Made by a program: the position numbers and the translations under genes
Assembly (NCBI GenBank): GCA_025057155.1
Contig: JANWYD010000008.1
Location: 1-64,000, forward strand
Length of the DNA: 64,000 nt
Reading direction: 5' to 3'
From: Chloroflexaceae bacterium
GTDB taxonomy: Bacteria > Chloroflexota > Chloroflexia > Chloroflexales > Chloroflexaceae
The notes under the pieces: model-generated
Told to the model about the DNA's origin: nothing
Database searches by the model: none
Seen by the model: the letters and a program-made list of their open reading frames with translations, nothing else
Shown: positions 42,392 through 51,958 of the stretch, piece by piece
How the letters are laid out: each line of letters starts with the position of its first letter
Numbering within the stretch: position 1 is the stretch's first letter

Positions 42392-43744
42392 ATGGAGCGT
42401 CTGGTATACGTGGTCAGCGATCTGCACCTGGGGCCGGGCTGGCTGCCCAACGGCGAGCCTGACCCGCTGGAGGATTTTACGGCTGATGCTGATTTCGCCC
42501 GCTTTCTGGACACGATTGGCACGACCGGCAGGCCGGTGGAACTGGTGATCGCGGGCGATTTTCTGGAGTACTGCCAGACGCTGCCCGAAATCGGCCTGGC
42601 CTCGCCGGAAGACGACCTGGGCAGCACGGAGGAAGAGTCCATCCGTCGCACCGATGTAATCCTGGGGCGATCGCCGTGGATCGCCTCGGGGCACTCAGAA
42701 GTCTTCGCGGCCCTGCGGCGGTTCATGGTCGAGGGCAATTCGATCACGATCATCGCGGGAAACCACGACATTGATCTGTTATGGCCGGGGGTTTGGGCGC
42801 GCATATTCGAGGCGATCTACCCGCCCGGCGCAGCGGGCGATCTGCGCCGGGTGCGTTACGCCTACACCGTGGGCGAAGGCCCGCGCGGGCGCGTACATAT
42901 CGAGCATGGGCACGAGCACGACCGAGCCAACCGTTTTGGGGAGCGCATGGAGCAGCCTTTCGGCATTGACCGCATGGGGGTGCGCCGGCTGAAGCGCTGC
43001 TGGGGCACGCTGTTTGTGGACAAGGTCTATAACCAGTTGGAGCGGCAACGCTGGTTCATTGACAATGTGAAACCCATCCTGCGCGTGGTGAAGCTGGGGT
43101 TGCGGCATGACCCGATCTTCACCGCCACGGCGCTGGGCCTGGTGGCGCGCTTCCTGCTCACCAGCGGTCTCCCGCCGCTGCTAGGGTGGAGCGAAGCGGA
43201 AGCAGGAGCAGCGCCGGAGGTCGAGGATATTGTGGCCGCCCTGGCCGATCCCGACTTGCGGGAGGTGCTCGAGAGGCGGATTGCTGAACCGGCGTTTCGC
43301 GAAGAGTTTGAGCGCAGCGTCCTGGGAGCGAGGAGCGGCGACCTGGCGCTGGCCCTGAGCGGCGCAGCGCCCCAACTGACCCTGGACGAGACGGAAATCG
43401 CCACCGGGGGCGAAGTGGTGCTTGGCGGCATAGGCGGCGACGCCTTTCGCAACGCGGCGCTCGCGGTGCTGGAGGAGGATCCGCGCGTGGGTGCGGTGGT
43501 GATGGGACATACGCACGTAGCGCTCAATGGTCTGACCGATCCGCTTATCCTGAGCGACGGGCGACAGGGGTACTACTTTAACAGCGGAACCTGGACATTA
43601 CACCTCAAAGACGAGCAGCAACTGAGCTATACCTGGGCGGAGATCGCCGACGAGGCGAACTACACGGCGACCTACACCTACGTGCTCCTGGAACCTGACG
43701 GGCATGGCGGGTACCGCCCCCGGTTGGAGGAGTGGAAAGCGTAG
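42392..43744 (+). CDS. Metallophosphoesterase
   Basis: 450 residues. The calcineurin-like motifs are all present: SDLHLG near residue 10, GDFLEY (block II), GNHDID (block III), HGHEHDR (block IV) and MGHTHVAL near residue 370. The insertion between blocks IV and V is long, about 190 residues, mostly helical and acidic. It probably hydrolyses a phosphodiester or phosphomonoester in the cytoplasm. The start at 42392 follows AAGGAG. Confidence 0.92.
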   Translation: MERLVYVVSDLHLGPGWLPNGEPDPLEDFTADADFARFLDTIGTTGRPVELVIAGDFLEYCQTLPEIGLASPEDDLGSTEEESIRRTDVILGRSPWIASGHSEVFAALRRFMVEGNSITIIAGNHDIDLLWPGVWARIFEAIYPPGAAGDLRRVRYAYTVGEGPRGRVHIEHGHEHDRANRFGERMEQPFGIDRMGVRRLKRCWGTLFVDKVYNQLERQRWFIDNVKPILRVVKLGLRHDPIFTATALGLVARFLLTSGLPPLLGWSEAEAGAAPEVEDIVAALADPDLREVLERRIAEPAFREEFERSVLGARSGDLALALSGAAPQLTLDETEIATGGEVVLGGIGGDAFRNAALAVLEEDPRVGAVVMGHTHVALNGLTDPLILSDGRQGYYFNSGTWTLHLKDEQQLSYTWAEIADEANYTATYTYVLLEPDGHGGYRPRLEEWKA

Positions 43745-43745
43745 G

Positions 43746-43766
43746 GGATTTTGGATTTTGGATTGG
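43746..43766. repeat. Heptad repeat (GGATTTT)n
   Basis: Two to three GGATTTT units directly after the metallophosphoesterase stop. Confidence 0.75.
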
Positions 43767-43974
43767 CCGAACAGGTCTCCTGGAACGGAATCGGCCTCTG
43801 GAGAAGCCGGTCTGGCCGTCGGGCGTTCCGGTTTGCGTATCGCTCCAATCAGGATGGTCCGGGAGGGCATAGCTTGCCGGGCTCTCATTATGTGCGGCGC
43901 AGCCGCAGGGGTTGTACCCTCCCTGGCAGATAGAGTGGCGCTATGGTTTCACGACAACAGGGGGAACAGCAATC

Positions 43975-44919
43975 ATGAAGTACCGCAGGCTGGGCGATGC
44001 GGGGATGAAAGTCAGCGTTGTGGCGCTGGGAGGCTGGATCAACTTTGGAGAGGGCAAGGTTGCTCCGGAGGTGGCGCGGCGCGTGGTCGAGCGGGCCTAC
44101 GAGCGGGGTATCAATTACTACGATCTGGCCGACATCTATGGCAAAGGCGAAGCCGAGGCGCAGATGGGCGCGATCCTGCGGCAATTCCCGCGTCACACGC
44201 TGGTGATCGCCACCAAGGTGTTCTGGCCCATGAGCGACGATGTGAACGACCGGGGTCTATCACGCAAGCACATCTTTGAGAGCATTGATAAGAGCCTGCG
44301 GCGGCTGGGCGCCGACTACGTGGATATCTACTTCTGCCACCGTCCTGATCCCGAGACCCCGATTGAGGAAACGGCACAGGCGATGCACGACCTGGTGCGG
44401 ATGGGCAAGATCTTGTACTGGGGCACCTCGGAGTGGAGCGCAGCCGAGATCGTCGAAGCGCACGCGATCTGCGAGCGCTACGGGTGGGCGAAGCCGAAGG
44501 TGGAACAGCCCCAGTACTCCATGCTCTGGCGCGAACGGGTGGAGCGCGAGATCGCCCCGGTAACGCGCCCCCGGGGGATCGGCCTGGTGGTCTGGTCGCC
44601 CCTGGCCATGGGGATGCTGACGGGCAAGTATGACGAGGGGGTTCCGGAGGGTACGCGCTTCTGGCGCGAGGAGTGGGCGCGGGAGCGCTACCTGACCGCG
44701 GCGAACGCGGAGCGGGTGCGGCGGTTGAAGCCGATCGCCGATGGGTTAGGCGTCTCGCGGGCGCAACTGGCGCTGGCCTGGGCGCTGCGGGGGCCGGAGG
44801 TGAGCAGCGTGATCATCGGGGCCACGCGGCCCGAGCAGATCGACGACAACGCCGGCGCGGCAGAGATCACCCTGAGCGCGGAGGCGCTGGAAGCGATTGA
44901 GGAAGTTTTAGCGAGCTAG
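43975..44919 (+). CDS. Aldo/keto reductase (KCNAB/YghZ type)
   Basis: 314 residues. An NADPH-dependent oxidoreductase of the AKR superfamily. The catalytic tetrad is complete: Asp50 and Tyr55 in YYDLADIYGKGE, Lys81 in ATKVFW, His122 in YFCHRPD. VWSPLAMGMLTGKY and the C-terminal SSVIIGATRPEQIDDN give the cofactor site. The closest group is the voltage-gated potassium-channel beta-subunit-like AKR6. ATG 43975 is chosen at the family start (MKYRRLG). Confidence 0.94.
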   Translation: MKYRRLGDAGMKVSVVALGGWINFGEGKVAPEVARRVVERAYERGINYYDLADIYGKGEAEAQMGAILRQFPRHTLVIATKVFWPMSDDVNDRGLSRKHIFESIDKSLRRLGADYVDIYFCHRPDPETPIEETAQAMHDLVRMGKILYWGTSEWSAAEIVEAHAICERYGWAKPKVEQPQYSMLWRERVEREIAPVTRPRGIGLVVWSPLAMGMLTGKYDEGVPEGTRFWREEWARERYLTAANAERVRRLKPIADGLGVSRAQLALAWALRGPEVSSVIIGATRPEQIDDNAGAAEITLSAEALEAIEEVLAS

Positions 44920-44945
44920 GGCACGTTACAGATGCGCAAAAACCA

Positions 44946-46097
44946 TCAGCCGGAGGCGGCGAGGGTCAGGAGCAGCAGCGCCTGCATACCGCGACCGAGA
45001 TTGGCCGGCTGAATATACTCATCGTGGCGGTGGGCGTTGCCGCCATCGGTCAACCCGATGCAGACCGAGGGGATGCCCTCGCTGAGGGGAATATTCGCGT
45101 CGGTGCTGCTCTGCTGGAAACTGACCGTCGCGCCAACGTACTGAAAGGCGGCCACGGCCGCCTGGACCAGCGGATGGTCGCGCTCAATCGCTCCGGAGGG
45201 ACGGTTGCCAACCATCTGCACGCGCACCTGCACATCGGGATGATCGCCAGCAGCAGCGGCGATGAGACGATCCACCTGGGCGATGAGGTGGTCGAGGGCA
45301 GTGGCGCTGACCGAGCGCATATCGAGGAGCATGCTGGCCGACTCGGCGATCGAGTTGACCGACGTGCCGCCCTCGATGACCCCGATATTGTAGGTGGTGC
45401 GGGGCGAGCGCGGCACCTGGATGTCGGTAATGCGCGCGGCGAGCCGCACGAGGGTATGGATGGCGCTGGGGGTGCCATAGTTGCCCCAGGAATGACCGCC
45501 GGGGGCGCTCACCTCGATGCGATAGCGGCGCACGCCGATGGCCTGGTGGTGGAGGGTGCCGAAATCGCAGCCTTCGAGGACAATAACGGCGCCGATGCGA
45601 TCCCTGAGGCGGTTGACGGCGGCCCTGATCCCCCGCAGATCGCCGAGACCCTCCTCACCGACATTGGCAACGAACCAGATATCACCGCCATTGGGCAGAT
45701 CGTGGCGCTGCAGGGCCTGCGCGAGATGGATGAGACCGGCCACGCCGATGCTGTTGTCGCCGAGGCCGGGTCCGTAGACTCGATCGCCTTCGTAGCGCAG
45801 GCGCAGATCGGTTTCGCGGGGAAAGACCGTATCAAGGTGGGCCGAAATGAGCACAGCGGGGCGGGGCGCGCGGCCAGGACGGCGAGCATAGACATTGCCG
45901 ATCGCATCGCTGGCGACATCGCTCAGGCCCAGGGCCCGCAGGCGATCCAGCACCAGCGCCGCGCGCTCACCCTCATCGAAGGTCGGCGCGGGCACCTGCT
46001 GCACGGCAATGGCAGTTTCGAGCACGGGCCGGTAATCGGCCAGTTCGGACAGGGCGCGCCGCACGGCTGGAACATCGCACCACCGCAGGATCTCCAT
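44946..46097 (-). CDS. M20 family metallopeptidase
   Basis: 383 residues. The di-zinc site residues are visible: SAHLDTVFP, GPGLGDNSIGVAGL, VANVGEEGLGDL, and HRHDEYIQP near the end. The dimerisation (lid) domain lies between about 190 and 300 (SAPGGHSWGNYG). The family includes dipeptidases, aminoacylases and carboxypeptidases; the exact substrate is unknown. ATG 46097 is preferred, with GTG 46103 as an alternative. It is convergent with the aldo/keto reductase. Confidence 0.9.
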   Translation of the reverse strand: MEILRWCDVPAVRRALSELADYRPVLETAIAVQQVPAPTFDEGERAALVLDRLRALGLSDVASDAIGNVYARRPGRAPRPAVLISAHLDTVFPRETDLRLRYEGDRVYGPGLGDNSIGVAGLIHLAQALQRHDLPNGGDIWFVANVGEEGLGDLRGIRAAVNRLRDRIGAVIVLEGCDFGTLHHQAIGVRRYRIEVSAPGGHSWGNYGTPSAIHTLVRLAARITDIQVPRSPRTTYNIGVIEGGTSVNSIAESASMLLDMRSVSATALDHLIAQVDRLIAAAAGDHPDVQVRVQMVGNRPSGAIERDHPLVQAAVAAFQYVGATVSFQQSSTDANIPLSEGIPSVCIGLTDGGNAHRHDEYIQPANLGRGMQALLLLTLAASG

Positions 46098-46418
46098 AAG
46101 CACCTGGCAGACAAAGCACTTGCAGATTGCCGGTTATAGATCGCGCAATGGAACAGCGCATCCGGGCACGGTCGGCATCGCGCTGACGCCCGAACAGGTC
46201 GCCTGGAACCACGCTAAGACCAGGCTATAAGCAGCTTGATCTTCACCTCCACAACCCTGCACACTCTGTTGGCAACTCCGCGGAGGTAGTCAGGTCATTA
46301 CCTGGATCCATGATTCACAAATTATCACCGATGAACGCGAGGCTGTCAATTTGCCAGGCTCTGGAACTCATGGCATACTGACGCAGAAAAGCGTGTAGAT
46401 GCCATCGAGGAGCGTGCT
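46098..46418. other. 321-bp divergent gap before asnS
   Basis: No gene. A promoter-like pair TTGCCA (46351-46356) and CATACT (46374-46379) with 17 bp between them points toward asnS. No T-box was found. Confidence 0.5.
46351..46379 (+). promoter_or_regulatory. Predicted promoter of asnS
   Basis: TTGCCA, 17-bp spacer, CATACT; 40 bp upstream of the asnS ATG. Confidence 0.5.
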
Positions 46419-47741
46419 ATGTCTCTGCTGCCAACCGCTTCCGTTGCCGCCATCGGGGCCTTCGAGGGCGAACGGGTGACCCTGGCGGGCTGGGTGTACC
46501 ACAAAACCGAGAAAGGCAAATTGATCTTTATCCAGTTGCGCGATGGCAGCGGAACCATGCAGTGCGTGGTGTTCAAACCCCAGGTGAGCGAGGCGGTATT
46601 CGCGCGGGCCCAGAGCCTGACGCAGGAGACATCACTGCGCATTATCGGGACGGTGCGGTCCGACGCCCGGGCCCCCGGCGGCTACGAACTCAACGTAGAG
46701 GATCTGGAGATCATCGGTCAGAGCGTGGACTACCCGATCACTCCGAAGGAGCACGGGGTCGAGTTTCTGATGGAGCACCGCCACCTCTGGGTGCGGTCGG
46801 CGAAGCAGCATGCCCTGCTGCGAGTGCGGGCCGAAGTGATCGCCGCGGCGCAGGAGTGGTTGAACGCCCAGGGGTTCGTGCGCTTCGACACCCCCATCCT
46901 GACCGCGACTGCCGCAGAGGGCACCACGAACCTCTTCGCCACCGAGTACTTCGACCTGGGCAAGGCCTATCTGGCGCAGACCGGCCAGCTCTATGTCGAG
47001 GCGGGGATGATGGCCTTCGGCAAGGTCTACTGTTTTGGGCCCACCTTCCGGGCGGAAAAGAGCAAGACCCGGCGCCATCTGACCGAGTTCTGGATGATCG
47101 AGCCAGAGGTGGCCTTCGCCACTCACGAAGACAACCTGGCGTTGCAGGAACAGTTCGTCAGCGCGATTGTCCAGCGGGTGCTGGAGCGCCGGGCCGAGGA
47201 CCTGAAGGCGCTAGGGCGAGACACGGCGCCGCTGGAGCGCTGCGTCCCGCCCTTCCCGCGGATCACCTACGACGAGGCGCTGCGCATCATCGCCGACCAC
47301 CAGGGAGAGGTGGAGGGGGCCGATCCGCTGCCGTGGGGGGAGGATTTCGGCGCGCCTCACGAGCAACTGATCGCCTCGCGCTTTGACCGGCCCGTTTTCG
47401 TCGAGCGCTTTCCGGCGGCGATCAAGGCTTTTTACATGCAACCCGACCCGGAGCGTCCCGAGGTGGCGCTGTGCGCGGATCTGCTTGCCCCCGAGGGCTA
47501 CGGCGAGATCATCGGCGGCTCGCAGCGCATTCACGATCCGGAGTTGCTGGAACGGCGCATTCGCGCGTATGGGCTGAACGTCGAGGACTACCAGTGGTAC
47601 CTCGACCTGCGACGCTACGGCACGGTACCGCACAGCGGCTTCGGCATGGGGATCGAACGCGCGGTGTGCTGGATCACCGGCACCCGGCACATCCGCGAGG
47701 CCATTCCCTTCCCGCGTATGCTCTACCGCATCTACCCTTAA
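46419..47741 (+). CDS. asnS: Asparaginyl-tRNA synthetase
   Basis: 440 residues. N-terminal OB-fold ([20 protein letters not shown] and [11 protein letters not shown]). The class IIb core has [41 protein letters not shown] (motif 2) and [15 protein letters not shown] (motif 3). The AEGTTNLF segment and the end [18 protein letters not shown] point to AsnRS rather than AspRS. gatC is also present 0.8 kb away, so the organism probably still uses the amidotransferase for tRNA-Gln. Single gene. Confidence 0.96.
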   Translation: MSLLPTASVAAIGAFEGERVTLAGWVYHKTEKGKLIFIQLRDGSGTMQCVVFKPQVSEAVFARAQSLTQETSLRIIGTVRSDARAPGGYELNVEDLEIIGQSVDYPITPKEHGVEFLMEHRHLWVRSAKQHALLRVRAEVIAAAQEWLNAQGFVRFDTPILTATAAEGTTNLFATEYFDLGKAYLAQTGQLYVEAGMMAFGKVYCFGPTFRAEKSKTRRHLTEFWMIEPEVAFATHEDNLALQEQFVSAIVQRVLERRAEDLKALGRDTAPLERCVPPFPRITYDEALRIIADHQGEVEGADPLPWGEDFGAPHEQLIASRFDRPVFVERFPAAIKAFYMQPDPERPEVALCADLLAPEGYGEIIGGSQRIHDPELLERRIRAYGLNVEDYQWYLDLRRYGTVPHSGFGMGIERAVCWITGTRHIREAIPFPRMLYRIYP

Positions 47742-47744
47742 GTA

Positions 47745-47766
47745 GTCTGTGAACTACGTTTCCCGG
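47745..47766. repeat. Solo MITE terminal repeat
   Basis: AGTAGTCTGTGAACTACGTTT at 47741-47761, followed by CCC, matches the MITE left end, but the GC-rich body is missing. A TCACGCTGAGCGAAGGGCTC unit follows at about 47783-47802. Confidence 0.7.
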
Positions 47767-47914
47767 TATTTCGCTCGCCCGGTCACGCTGAGCGAAGGGC
47801 TCGGAGTGACAGAGAGAAGGAATTGAGCACCGCGCACTCGGCGCGCAGATGAGACGCGCCACAGCATTGCGTACATAGCTCAAACCTGGACTGCTTGCTT
47901 ACAGGTCCGAATCA

Positions 47915-47957
47915 CGACGCAAGGAGGTTGCGGTACGAATGCAACCTCCTTGCGTCG
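47915..47957. terminator. Perfect 17-bp stem between convergent genes
   Basis: CGACGCAAGGAGGTTGC (47915-47931) and GCAACCTCCTTGCGTCG (47941-47957) around a 9-base loop, between the convergent asnS and the next minus-strand gene. No T-run. Confidence 0.6.
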
Positions 47958-47983
47958 TTGCGCCTTCGCGTCAACGAAGGGTT

Positions 47984-48424
47984 TTAGCGCACAAAGGTAC
48001 GGCGCACGTTGATGGCGAGGGAGCGGGCCATATCCAGGTAAACATTGTAGACGTTGGCGCGCCCGAAGATGAGGGGGGTGGCCACGGCCACCAGGATGAG
48101 GGCCGGAATCCAGAAGAAGACGCCAAAGAACTGTGTCAGCCAGGCGAAGATCAACCCGCCGCCGACCATCACGTTGAGCAGGGCCGTGCTGCCGCGCTGT
48201 CCGTAGCTATTGCCAAGGAGTTCGCGGAGATTGGCTATCAGGAGCAGGACGCCAGCGTAGGCGCTGAAGTGCATAACCAGGCTGGTGCTCAGAAAGCGCA
48301 TGACCAGATAGATAACCACCAGCAAGACAACCGCTGCGGCGATGTAGAGATAGACGGGCTTGATGGGAACCCCGGCGATGCGGGTGTATCGGCCGCCGTT
48401 GTTTGATCCATTCCCGTTGTACAT
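47984..48424 (-). CDS. Small four-helix membrane protein
   Basis: 146 residues, unrecognised. An Asn/Gly-rich N-terminus (MYNGNGSNNGGRYTRIAGVP), three to four hydrophobic helices and a positive C-terminus (NVRRTFVR). ATG 48424 has AAAGGA upstream; the longer frame above it is not supported. It lies downstream of gatC on the same strand. Confidence 0.75.
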   Translation of the reverse strand: MYNGNGSNNGGRYTRIAGVPIKPVYLYIAAAVVLLVVIYLVMRFLSTSLVMHFSAYAGVLLLIANLRELLGNSYGQRGSTALLNVMVGGGLIFAWLTQFFGVFFWIPALILVAVATPLIFGRANVYNVYLDMARSLAINVRRTFVR

Positions 48425-48587
48425 TGGCGATCCTTTCGTTGATGGTCGGCTGCAGTCGGCGCGAACCGTGTCGTGCTTTCCTGCTGCTTTGACGGGCCCG
48501 CTGGCGGCAATGTTGCGCGGGAGGCGGAAGATCACCAGAACAGACGGCGAAAATCCCCTTCCCTCAGCGCAACGGCGCCGAGGCGCC

Positions 48588-48878
48588 TCACTCATCGAAC
48601 ACGGCGCGCACGCGGAACATGCCATCGCGCTGATCGGGGGCGTTGGCCAGAGCCGCCTCGCGACTGAGCTCTTCGGTGACCTCGTCAGGCCGCAGCACGG
48701 TGACCAGTTCGGTCACCTGGGCCGTCGGCGGCACGCCGGAGACGTCAACTTCCTGCAACATGGCGATGTGATCAAGGATCGCCGAGAGTTGCGAACGCAT
48801 GCGCTCAAGCTCTTCAGGATCGAGGCGCAGGCGGGCGAGGCGGGCAACATGGAGGACTTCCTGGTGTGACAGCGCCAT
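48588..48878 (-). CDS. gatC: Aspartyl/glutamyl-tRNA amidotransferase subunit C
   Basis: 96 residues, the usual GatC size. LSHQEVLHVARLARLRLDPE at the N-terminus and LREDEV-like LRPDEVTEELSREAALANAP near the C-terminus are characteristic, and it ends FRVRAVFDE. It stabilises the GatA/GatB complex that converts Glu-tRNA-Gln (or Asp-tRNA-Asn) to the amidated form. gatA and gatB are not in the window. asnS is encoded nearby, so the Gln pathway is the more likely one. Confidence 0.95.
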   Translation of the reverse strand: MALSHQEVLHVARLARLRLDPEELERMRSQLSAILDHIAMLQEVDVSGVPPTAQVTELVTVLRPDEVTEELSREAALANAPDQRDGMFRVRAVFDE

Positions 48879-48990
48879 GAGGAAATCTCCTTGTATGTGC
48901 AGGTTTAGAATGGCCGGCCAGGTTTTCAGACCGTTCCATCACCTTCTCCGCACATAATAGCAGAGGTTCGTCCGATCCGCACTGCCATCC

Positions 48991-49974
48991 TCACCCCGGC
49001 GGAAGCCCCAGCAGCATCAACGGGGCCAGACCGGCGATGCGCACTGCCTTTATGGCCGCGCAGGCCTGGCGGACGGCGCGGGGTTCGTAGCGCCGGATAC
49101 GCGGCAGTATGTACAGGCTGACCGGCAGCGCCACGCAGACCAGCAGCGCCGCCGGGTAGAGCGGCGTAACACCGGCAAGCCAGGCAGGCGCTGTGGCGCA
49201 GAGCAGGGCCAGAACGATCAACCCGCGGAAGAGCCGCAACGCAGGCTCAACCCCGAAGTAGACCGCGGTGGTCATGATCCCGGCCCGCGCGTCGCCATCT
49301 ACGTCGTCAACGGTGTACAACACCTCCTGAGCCAGAGAGTACAGGAAACTCATACCCGCCACCGCCCAGACCACGGTGGAGACGCCTCCCGCCGCCAGCC
49401 CGCCGAACACCAGGATCGAACTGTTGAGCAGGGCAACCGTGGCGTTGCCGATCAGCACGGTGCGTTTGAGCACCAGGGCGTAAGCCGTGGTCAGGGCCAG
49501 ATTAAGGATTGCAATGGCTTGCAGCACAACGGGTGCGAAGAGGATCAGCACGGCGGTCAGGCCGGCCAGGAGGCGCGCAAGCGCCACGGCCTGGGAGCGA
49601 GAGATAGCGCCGGAGGGAATGGGGCGTTCGGGTTTGGTCAGGCGATCAATGTCTGCATCAGCATAGTCGTTGATAACGAACCCGAAGGCCACTACCACGG
49701 CTACGATCAGGGCGGCGAGAGCGGTGAGCGGCGTGAGGGTGAACCGGGGGCCGGCGCTCAGATAGGCCCCGAGAAAGGTGTAGGCAGCCGCCTGCGCGGC
49801 GACGTGGGGGCGAAGCACGTGCAGGAGCGCGGCCAGGCGAAGGGGAGAGCTGTACACGACCGTTGCACCCCTCTCACATACCGCGTCCGAGCTTCGTTGC
49901 CGCGTCGGCTGAAGCACTGGCTCCGCGAATGCTTCGGCCATACACCCCGGACGCCGGTCATCGTTCCTGAGCAT
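48991..49974 (-). CDS. UbiA family prenyltransferase
   Basis: 327 residues from ATG 49974. Eight to nine helices. The first Asp-rich motif is NDYADADIDRLTKPERPIPSG (given here as 49.3-49.4 kb) and the second is YTVDDVDGD; both bind Mg-prenyl diphosphate. The family transfers polyprenyl groups to aromatics, chlorophyllide or glycerol-1-phosphate ethers. The start lies one base after the stop of the CDP-alcohol phosphatidyltransferase, so the two are coupled. A later start near 49944 is possible because the first 40 residues are not family-like. Confidence 0.88.
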   Translation of the reverse strand: MLRNDDRRPGCMAEAFAEPVLQPTRQRSSDAVCERGATVVYSSPLRLAALLHVLRPHVAAQAAAYTFLGAYLSAGPRFTLTPLTALAALIVAVVVAFGFVINDYADADIDRLTKPERPIPSGAISRSQAVALARLLAGLTAVLILFAPVVLQAIAILNLALTTAYALVLKRTVLIGNATVALLNSSILVFGGLAAGGVSTVVWAVAGMSFLYSLAQEVLYTVDDVDGDARAGIMTTAVYFGVEPALRLFRGLIVLALLCATAPAWLAGVTPLYPAALLVCVALPVSLYILPRIRRYEPRAVRQACAAIKAVRIAGLAPLMLLGLPPG

Positions 49975-49975
49975 G

Positions 49976-50590
49976 TCACCGGATCGAGGGCAGGCGCTCG
50001 GCGCCACTGCGGCTCCGCATCCAGACTCGCACTGAACGCTGCAGCGCGCTCAGGTGGGAGAAGATCGCGAGAATCCAGAGACCCGCCATTGTCCAGCCGG
50101 TAATCAGGCTCATCCCCAGGATAAGCACCCGTTCCGGGCGTTCGAGCAGCCCGCCGCGGCCGTTGAATCCCAGGGCCTCGGCCCGCGCGCGGATATAACT
50201 GGTCAGTATGGACCCGGTGGCGGCAAGGAAGAGCAACACCGTGACGAGGAGCGAGTCGCTGCTTGCACGCTGGTAGTGGATCAGCAATCCTAGAAAGACC
50301 AGTAACTCGGAGTAGCGATCCACGGTCGAGTCGAGAAAGGCGCCGAAGGGTGTGGCTGCTCGTCTGGCGCGAGCGACGGCGCCGTCGAGCATATCGAAGG
50401 CGCTGGCGACGAGGAAAAGCGCCCCGGCCCACTGAAGCGATCCCTGCACGATCAGCGCTACTACGCCAATGGTGAGCGCGAGGGTCATACCGGTGAGAGT
50501 ATTGGGACTGAGGCTGTGGAGCGCCGGCACACGCGTGACCAGGATCTCAACCCGTGATCGCACCGTCTGCTCGAGTCGTCTGCGCAGCAT
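49976..50590 (-). CDS. CDP-alcohol phosphatidyltransferase
   Basis: 204 residues, multi-pass membrane enzyme. The signature D-x2-D-G-x2-A-R-x8-G-x3-D-x3-D is complete in DMLDGAVARARRAATPFG followed by AFLDSTVDRYSE. It transfers a phosphatidyl group from CDP-diacylglycerol to an alcohol (glycerol-3-phosphate, inositol or similar); the acceptor is not identifiable. ATG 50590 is preferred over GTG/ATG further upstream. Coupled with the UbiA-type gene. Confidence 0.92.
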   Translation of the reverse strand: MLRRRLEQTVRSRVEILVTRVPALHSLSPNTLTGMTLALTIGVVALIVQGSLQWAGALFLVASAFDMLDGAVARARRAATPFGAFLDSTVDRYSELLVFLGLLIHYQRASSDSLLVTVLLFLAATGSILTSYIRARAEALGFNGRGGLLERPERVLILGMSLITGWTMAGLWILAIFSHLSALQRSVRVWMRSRSGAERLPSIR

Positions 50591-50707
50591 AGTCGCACCC
50601 CTTGACACGGCGGAGAAATGCACCAGTAGTTCATCGCGGAGCGCCGGTCGCGCCGGGTCGCCCGGGTTAGAAAGGTACAGGAGACATACTCAGGCACCGG
50701 CGCCCCG

Positions 50708-50846
50708 ACCGGCCCGGTCCGGCCCCCTGCTTCCAAATCCAAAATCTAAAATCCACAATCCACAATCGTCTGCCCTACCCGGCCCGGTCCGGCCCCCTGC
50801 TTCCAAACCCAAAATCTAAAATCCAAAATCCAAAATCCACAATCGT
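50708..50846. repeat. Two heptad runs within a tandem duplication
   Basis: CCGGCCCGGTCCGGCCCCCT GCTTCCAAATCC-type segments followed by CAAAATCTAAAATCC heptads occur twice, at about 50707-50765 and 50777-50846, as a direct repeat of about 70 bp. Downstream of parB. Confidence 0.8.
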
Positions 50847-50851
50847 TTGCC

Positions 50852-51958
50852 CTACCTGCTCAGGCGGTCATACAGCGCCTGGAGTTGTTCATCACTGTAG
50901 AGGGTTATGGTCAGGCGAATGGCATTGCCGCTGCGCGAAAGCTGCACAGGGGTCTCGAGGATCTCCTCGAACATTCGCTGGGCCTCGGCATCTTCCGGCG
51001 ACTGGACGCGGGACCGCGTCCGGCGCGTCTCGGATTGGGCGCCGCGGGGATCACGCTGGCGGCGCCCTGGTTCACCGGCAGTGAGGGGCGGGCGCACGCG
51101 CGCCAGGGCTTGCTCCAGGGGCAATCCGCTATTAACGAGATCGGCCAGGACAGCGGTCTCGCGCTCATCGCACCCCACCGCAGTAATCCGCTCCAGCACG
51201 AGCACTTGCAGGTCCGCATCTTCAATCCGCGCCAGGGCCTCGGCCTGAGCGAGGCTGATCTGGCCGCGCAAGAGGGCGCTGCGGGTCGCGGAGGCCAGGG
51301 CGGGCTGGTTGGCGATGTCGCCGAGGCGTTCGGCCTCGCGCACGCTGAAGTCGCGCTGCCGCACCAGGCGGAAGGCCGCCTCCTGGTCCGCGGGGTCCTC
51401 AAAGCGCAGCAGGGCGCGACCGTGCCCGGCGCTGAGGGCGCCGTCGAGCAGGGCCTGGCGCGCCGGGGCCACGAGCCGGATGAGCCGGCGGGTATTCACC
51501 ACTGCCACGCGGCTCTTGCCCACCCGCCGGGCGATCTCGTCGTCAGTCAGGCCGAACTCGTCTTTGAGGGTCTGGTAGGCCAGCCCCTCCTCCAGCGGGT
51601 TGAGGTCGGCCCGCTGGACATTCTCGACCAGGGCGATCTCCAGCACCTGTTGCGGGGTGACATCCTTCACGATAACCGGAACTTCGCGCAACCCGGCGCG
51701 GCGCGCGGCGCGCAGGCGACGCTCGCCGGCAATCAGCTCGTAGCCGCCGTCGGCGGCTTCGCTGACGATCAAGGGCTGGATCAGGCCGTGTTCGCGGATG
51801 GAGGCCGCCAGTTCGTCCAGGGCCTGCTCGTCGAACACGGTGCGCGGCTGGTTGCGGTTCTCGCGAATGGCCTCGATCGGCGCCTGGCGCACCAGGTCGC
51901 CCGCGGCGCCGGGGATGAGCGCGTCCAGTCCGCTTCCTAGGCCTCGGCGGCGATTCAT
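50852..51958 (-). CDS. parB: Chromosome partitioning protein ParB
   Basis: 368 residues. The N-terminal CTP-hydrolase domain has [28 protein letters not shown] (the GERR box). Then the helix-turn-helix that reads parS ([26 protein letters not shown]) and a C-terminal dimerisation domain after a charged linker. It is longer than the common 280-300 residues because of a loop rich in Arg/Pro between 290 and 330. It overlaps parA by 4 bp (ATGA), so translation is coupled. It loads at parS and, with ParA, moves origins apart. Confidence 0.97.
   Translation of the reverse strand: MNRRRGLGSGLDALIPGAAGDLVRQAPIEAIRENRNQPRTVFDEQALDELAASIREHGLIQPLIVSEAADGGYELIAGERRLRAARRAGLREVPVIVKDVTPQQVLEIALVENVQRADLNPLEEGLAYQTLKDEFGLTDDEIARRVGKSRVAVVNTRRLIRLVAPARQALLDGALSAGHGRALLRFEDPADQEAAFRLVRQRDFSVREAERLGDIANQPALASATRSALLRGQISLAQAEALARIEDADLQVLVLERITAVGCDERETAVLADLVNSGLPLEQALARVRPPLTAGEPGRRQRDPRGAQSETRRTRSRVQSPEDAEAQRMFEEILETPVQLSRSGNAIRLTITLYSDEQLQALYDRLSR

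Noticed and set aside
46098-46418. T-box or riboswitch before asnS
   Set aside because: No GGTGGAACC core, no specifier-like stem and no terminator was found.
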